From assembly GCA_016098155.1 (NCBI GenBank), contig JAAAJB010000787.1, forward strand, positions 1-12,868: a DNA stretch of 12,868 nt, given 5' to 3'. This document shows, piece by piece, positions 8,661 through 12,868 of the stretch; position 1 is the stretch's first letter, and each line of letters begins with the position of its first letter. The notes beneath the pieces are model-generated. The model did not search any database, was not told where the DNA came from, and worked only from the letters and a program-made list of their open reading frames with translations. The position numbers and the translations under genes are program-made. Origin of the DNA: Actinomortierella ambigua. Lineage: Eukaryota > Mortierellomycota > Mortierellomycetes > Mortierellales > Mortierellaceae.

Positions 8661-9166
8661 CATAGCCACGCCCCCAACCATCTCAAAATGTTGCTTGGTG
8701 ATCCAAAGTCCTCGGAGAGCGAGGGAAAAAAATCTCTGCGGATAACCTGGACAAAAAGATTTTCTTCTTCCTTCCGTGCCCCAGCACGCAGTAGGAGCTA
8801 ATGCAAGGTCAGGTGCAGGGCAGGAAGCACGCACACAGGTATGCGTCGAATTTCCTCCACGACAGGCCATTGTTTACGGGTACCAAGCAATGTTGAACAG
8901 TGCCAGAGATCTCCCACAGAATGACAGGGGCTGCGGACAAAAAAAGAAAAAAAAAAGGAGATGGGGACACAAGAAACAGGGGCACAATCTGCAGTAAAAC
9001 GTGGTTGGATTTGTTCTTTTTTTTTTCTTGGCTAGTCTCTAAGCGCCGCACCCCCACAAACGAGGGACGTGGGCAATGCCTCGCATCGCCTGTACTCCCT
9101 TGTCAACATGAGATGAGAAATGAAAAAAGATAAAGAAAGAGTGAAAAAAACTTAGATAACGTAATG
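8661..9166. other. Spacer between genes C and D
   Basis: No gene is supported. Short frames on both strands (for example 8776-8997 plus and 8809-9057 minus) are compositional, driven by A-rich and T-rich runs near 8940-8956 and 9017-9028. It should contain the gene C upstream region on its left side and the gene D 3' untranslated region on its right. I see no clear AATAAA for D. Confidence 0.5.
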
Positions 9167-10717
9167 TCATGGGTCACGGGCTTCTCGTTCTTCTTGATGT
9201 GTGTATCCTGGGTCCTCGTAGTAGGGTGGTGGAGCATCTTCTATCGACGTAATGGAAGGAGCTCTCGAAGAGAGAAGGATAGAAACTGGAGGTTCCGGCG
9301 AAGTCACTGCGTTGTCATTCTGCTTCCTACGACGCAAGAGGCGTACTCTGTAACGACACAGGAAGGCCAAGAATAGTAACACCATAAAGATCACACAGCC
9401 GGCAATTAAGCCAACAGTGTGCCATAGAGTCCAGTCATTGACGCCACGCACGTCTAATTGTACCGCGCTGAAAAATAGCCCGGCAGTGTCACCCCTGAGG
9501 CTAACACCGCCGACATAGCGACCCGTCATGTACACAGCCCAATTTGGATGTTCAAGGCTAGGGACAATGGAGAAATCATCCAAAGACCCATTCCATCGCA
9601 GGGACTCGAACTGCACTAGCACTTGGGCTCGTGTCTCGTTCACGGCGAACAGAGTATCGTTCGTTCGTCCCACTTCACCAGGAATTGATGCCTGAACCGG
9701 TTTACAAAAAATCCGCATTGGCAACAACAGAAACAGAAGAGAGGGAAAAGGGGAGAGGGAAAAAAGAGAATGATTGGCAGACTGCTGTTAGCTCGTGGAA
9801 GTATTTGAAAAAGGGGGTGAGAGAAGAATTACAAGAAAGCCGAGCTCCTACCCTGCACAGATAGAACAGGTCCCCCTGTCTAGAGACTCCGTAGTTGTCT
9901 TCGAACTGACCGTGACTTGCACACCTTAGAGGGAGACTATGTGTGGTATTTGTCAGTAACCGGCTCGAGATGGGTAGACCGTTGTTGTCGGCATCAAAAA
10001 TGCGCAAGCGCAATGCGGAGTCGCTGACGGAGTTGAGGATGGCCAGCCGCTGTGGTGTCAAGTAGGAAACCATGTATCGGTCCGCCTAAGCCAGGTAAGA
10101 GTTGCCATGGTGTGAAACGCGTAGAAAGCAAGTAGTTGTCGTCAATTGCTTGTCCACTTTTCTTTCCCTTTCTTTGGGTGGTAGCATCAATGTGACACCT
10201 GATAGATAATTACCCAAGTCTCAAAATTCCGGTCGGAGAGTACAAAGCTTTTGGTGCTACGATCTAGATAGGCTATCGCCAACTCACTCATCTGCGAGTC
10301 ATGAGAGAAGAGCGTAAACCGGGCTGGCCCCAATCCTGGCACAGCGACCAGATGGAATTTGCAACTCCAAAGTGGGCACACAGGGTCGGGGACGGTGACA
10401 GAGACCCATTCGCATTCGCTCTGTCCGGGGGCGGGTTCACAGATTGCACCACGGATTCGACGAGAATCGGTGCCAAATAGCGAGAGGATCATAAAAGTGC
10501 CATTGGTCACGGCGCAGACATGATTAACGAGGGGTCCAATGAACTCGTTTTCTGCCTTGGCTATCACAGTCCAAGTGGTGCTCGGCATGTCCGATGGATA
10601 GGCTTGTGACCGAAGTAGGATTAAGTTTGCGTCCGTGCTATGGCTGCCATCAAAGACTGCGACATAGATGAACTGGTCGTCTGCAGCCACGCAATGAACA
10701 GCGTTTATTTTGCCCAT
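9167..10717 (-). CDS. Paralogue D: membrane protein with PPPY-containing cytoplasmic tail
   Basis: Exons 10717-10214, 10085-9852 and 9691-9167 give 420 residues; introns are 128 and 160 nt, GT-AG, phase 0. Exon 1 opens MGKINAVHCVAADDQFIYV, then LLRSQAYP and the family cysteines. Exon 2 begins ADRYMVSYL and has LPLRC and FYLCR. Exon 3 is rich in sequons (NDT, NET, NGS), keeps the NWAV motif, and has a membrane helix at about 336-358 followed by RYRVRLLRRRK. The tail of about 60 residues is Ser/Pro-rich, with an acidic APPPYYEDPGY segment; PPPY at 400-403 is a canonical WW-domain ligand. In fungi such motifs recruit Rsp5-type ubiquitin ligases for endocytosis, so a regulated surface receptor is plausible. 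The start is the ATG at 10717, aligned with C; the longer frame begins only with TTG. An alternative donor 15 nt downstream of the chosen one is possible but fits the alignment less well. Confidence 0.84.
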
Positions 10718-11230
10718 GGAGGAATGAGTTGGATGAAGAATGTAATGAACTGATGTGATGCTCAATCCACAGAGCTCCCCTCCCCCTCACTCACCCACAC
10801 TGATAGTCCGAGGCATCTAGATTGTCTAACAAACAAACATACAAATTAGACTACTTTCCTCCATCCCGATGCAGCCAAGTAACACAACTGCCAAAGCCCC
10901 CGTCCATACAAACAAACAAGCAAACATGACAACAAATGCTTTCGAGCACAGGTACAGTACTGGTACAACGCAGTCTGTGTTTCTTTTTTTTTTTTTTGCG
11001 GGCGCTTCAACTGGGGATCCTCATCTTTTTCATTTCAAGCTCTGCAACCTGGTAAACGCAAACACGGATTGCCCCATTCCCCCATTTCAGACCTTGACCG
11101 CAAGGCGGGAGTCGTCTTTTTCATTGTTGGTTTCTCGCGTGCCAAACAAACCTGCATGAGGCTTGCATTCCTTGTTGTCTTAGACTAATACCCTCGGCAC
11201 AGTTGATGACTAACATGGGTTAGATGACTG
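10718..11230. other. Upstream region of gene D
   Basis: No gene is supported. The leader immediately before the gene D ATG is partly purine-rich and, unlike A, B and C, shows no clear TATA element at the expected distance (about 10830-10850). A plus-strand frame at 10869-11159 has a T-run in its middle and no recognisable features. Confidence 0.5.
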
Positions 11231-11248
11231 TTGGAGTTTTGGGGGTCG

Positions 11249-11494
11249 ATGAGCCGATCTGTGATGGCGTTTCTCTTCTTTGTCTTTTGTGTAGGGGGTG
11301 TTTGCTTGGATGCAGTAGCTTGCCAACCCAGTTTGTTGGGAGTGAATCAACCTCTACATGAAGTTAGCAACCCATGTGGGCACGAAAGTGCCCAACATCG
11401 AGTGCCATCGATTGACGCTGAAGTGGGGCACTCGCGAATGCAATCCAATCCGATTGTTTCAACCGGATTTTTTGCAGAGTTTTACCCATGTTGA
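11249..11494 (+). CDS. Doubtful small ORF with signal-peptide-like N-terminus
   Basis: From the ATG at 11249 this frame would give 81 residues starting MSRSVMAFLFFVFCVGGVC, which looks like a secretion signal, followed by a few Cys (in CQP, NPCG and the terminal YPC) and no known domain. The same bases form a textbook 3' splice site: a pyrimidine tract followed by GTGTAG at 11290-11295. The hydrophobic stretch may therefore be an accident of a polypyrimidine tract. The frame also runs through the hairpin cluster at 11374-11473. I cannot decide between a small secreted protein, an exon of an unseen plus-strand gene, and chance. Confidence 0.2.
   Translation: MSRSVMAFLFFVFCVGGVCLDAVACQPSLLGVNQPLHEVSNPCGHESAQHRVPSIDAEVGHSRMQSNPIVSTGFFAEFYPC
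11374..11473 (+). other. Cluster of three hairpins ending in a T-run
   Basis: Hairpin 1 (11374-11398) has GGGCAC and GTGCCC arms around a GAAA loop, with further pairs outward and one bulged A. Hairpin 2 (11399-11434) has CGAGTGCC paired with GGCACTCG over a 20-nt loop. Hairpin 3 (11447-11469) has AATCCG paired with CGGATT and runs into six T (11468-11473). The G(G)GCAC or GTGCC core appears four times in alternating orientation. This could be a structured RNA with a Pol III-like stop, a DNA palindrome cluster, or coincidence. Confidence 0.35.
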
Positions 11495-12237
11495 GTTATG
11501 ACCATGAATCTCGTCTGGTGATGAACCAGGGCACGTCGGTCATGCCCTCATGGTGCGCTAAACATATAGGAGGTGGCTTGACATCGATCACGAAGCGATC
11601 ACTGTTGTACAATGCCACATGGGGGAGGAGGAGAGCGGTGTATTACCAACACCATTACATAAGGTGGGAACACCTGATCCTTGTACAAGAAGCGAGCAGA
11701 GATATGCCATGCTTGAGGAGAGCAAGGAAGGGCCTTGCATTTCATTCTGTATGTTGCGTGAGTTTGTCCACGAGGGCGCGAGTGTGCAGTTTTTATTTTT
11801 TCTTTGGTCGGTCAGTTGGAGCTAAAATAGCATCGGCGGCGACAGCTTGTCAAATAATCACCCAACATGCTCGCACCACGACTCACTACCGGTGACACGG
11901 ACAACCGGAATTAAGCCCTAGTCAATATTTAGTGGTCGATGGACAAAAGTGCGAATGACCCGTCCCAAGAACACTGCCTCCCAAAGACACTGAAGATATT
12001 GGGTAGCGGAGGGGCATATCACGACATGGAAAATACCAAGCATAGATTCTCCGCCAACTAGAGTCCATCACTGGCCCATGGTGGGCGTTACCAAAGGGCA
12101 CGAAGAGAATGCAAGAGTACGAAGAAATCATTTTATGTTTGCAAGCGAGGGCGTGAGAAACGAACCTGCATTCTTGCCACCACCAAGAATGTGTCAGAGT
12201 CGTGTATCACAAAATACCTTTTCTTTACACTATGCGT
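11495..12237. other. Spacer left of the oxidoreductase gene
   Basis: A plus-strand frame at 11488-11895 (135 codons, ATG start) and a minus-strand frame at 12131-11922 (69 codons, ATG start) are open but show no motif, signal peptide or family resemblance. The right part should include the 3' untranslated region of the oxidoreductase; no AATAAA was seen on the minus strand. Confidence 0.4.
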
Positions 12238-12731
12238 CTACAATCTAGCCAACGGAACAGCCGTAGCCCCAAGGTTCTGCCAATCTTCCTTAATCATGTC
12301 CGCCGCCTTTTCCGCGACCATGATCGTTGGCGCGCACGTGTGAGCCGCTGGCAACTTGGGGAACACGGATGCATCAACGACGCGCAGTCGGTCGATGCCA
12401 TAGACATTCAGTCGTGGATCCACTACCGCCATCGGGTCCGAGGCCGGGCCCATCTTGCATGTCGTCGTCGGATGGTAATAGGTTTCAACATTCTCGCGCG
12501 CATACCGCTGCAGGGCCGCGTCGTCATCGTTCGGAACCTTTTGCTCGCCTGGGTAGGCCTCCCCGCCAGCACAATCCTCGTACTGCGCCATACGTCGTCC
12601 CAGCCGTCGGATGAACCGCACCGCCTCGGCCATGACACGGCAGTCAAACGACTCGGAAAAGTAGTTTGGATCAATCACGGTCTTGTAAGGCTTGGAGGAC
12701 GTGTCAAGGGTCAATGTTCCCGTCGAACAAG
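12238..12731 (-). CDS. GMC oxidoreductase, C-terminal exon (partial)
   Basis: This is the C-terminal part of a flavin (FAD)-dependent glucose-methanol-choline oxidoreductase. These enzymes oxidise alcohols or sugars, and fungi often secrete them, but the substrate cannot be read from this end. Landmarks are a GTLTL strand motif after the splice site, IDPNYFS, the first active-site histidine in YYHPTTTCKMGP (codon 12474-12472), the VVDASVFPKLP block, and AAHTCAPTIMVAEKAADMI, where the His (12342-12340) sits at the second catalytic position. That would be a His-His pair as in glucose oxidase rather than the His-Asn of choline oxidase types. The exon begins after TATGTAG at 12731 in phase 1, which would give Pro-Cys-Ser-Thr-Gly if the upstream base is C. 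The N-terminal FAD-binding exons lie beyond the right edge. It is unrelated to the tandem family. Confidence 0.88.
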
Positions 12732-12812
12732 CTACATAGAGTGTAAGGTCGATCATTGGGGGTGAGGTGTTATCGTGTAAGTGACATGAGAGAATAAAAT
12801 AGATCCAGCGGG

Positions 12813-12816
<4 letters not shown>

Positions 12817-12868
<52 letters not shown>
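12817..12868. repeat. (CT)26 microsatellite at the window edge
   Basis: 26 CT units run without interruption to the last base. On the gene strand it is (GA)n inside the last intron of the GMC oxidoreductase. Since it reaches the end, the source contig may stop here because the repeat could not be assembled. Confidence 0.95.

Noticed and set aside
10199..10213. Alternative donor (CAG followed by GTGTCA) for the first intron of gene D
   Set aside because: It is also phase 0, but would add five residues that A, B and C do not have at this junction; GTAATT at 10213 fits the family boundary better.
10718..10765. N-terminal extension of gene D
   Set aside because: It begins with TTG and lacks similarity to the other paralogues; the ATG at 10717 aligns with gene C.
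11488..11895. 135-codon plus-strand ORF
   Set aside because: It has an ATG but no motif, a low-complexity Phe/Tyr stretch from a T-run, and no supporting signals; length alone is not enough.

Overview
The window looks like nuclear DNA of a filamentous fungus. The genes are split by short GT-AG introns (91 to 265 nt). Three of the four main genes have a TATA-like element 110-135 bp before the start codon and a pyrimidine-rich leader. The right end carries a fungal-type GMC oxidoreductase. The style of the main gene family (long non-enzymatic beta-rich domain, one C-terminal membrane segment) reminds me of expanded families in Mortierellomycotina. That is recollection, not something the sequence proves. 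No rRNA, tRNA, CRISPR, transposase or prokaryotic operon signal was seen.

The core is a tandem array of four divergent paralogues, all on the minus strand, called here A (1230-2689), B (3605-4963), C (6462-8526) and D (9167-10717). None carries a domain I can name. All four have the same architecture: exon 1 of 168-173 codons, a phase-0 intron, a middle exon, a second phase-0 intron, and a last exon with a single transmembrane helix followed by basic residues. Six cysteines and several short motifs line up in all four: Ala-Ala/Ser-Asp near the N-terminus, LLRS with a nearby YP or HP, an Arg-Phe pair in A, B and C (matching RF in D), LPxxC, and a Trp-Ala near the start of the last beta-rich stretch. 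The gene models reconstructed here predict proteins of 403, 382, 545 and 420 residues.

The paralogues differ most in linkers and cytoplasmic tails. A and B end in short basic stubs. C gained a Thr-rich, mucin-like linker of roughly 90-100 residues and an acidic tail made of 7-residue repeats from a 21-bp minisatellite. D has a tail of about 60 residues with a PPPY motif, the type of site bound by WW domains of Rsp5/Nedd4-like ubiquitin ligases. A reasonable reading is a family of surface or endomembrane sensors or adhesins with a shared outer domain and diversified outputs. None has an evident N-terminal signal peptide, which leaves topology open.

Layout: 1-1016 is apparently non-coding with a perfect inverted repeat at the left edge. 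966-1022 holds a likely polyadenylation region for A. A, B, C and D follow, with 0.6-1.5 kb spacers containing GA/CT microsatellites and homopolymer tracts. 10718-12237 is a long spacer with an unusual cluster of three hairpins (11374-11473) and a doubtful signal-peptide-like ORF. 12238-12731 is the last coding exon of a GMC oxidoreductase whose upstream part lies beyond the window, across an intron that carries a (GA)n microsatellite running to the last base.
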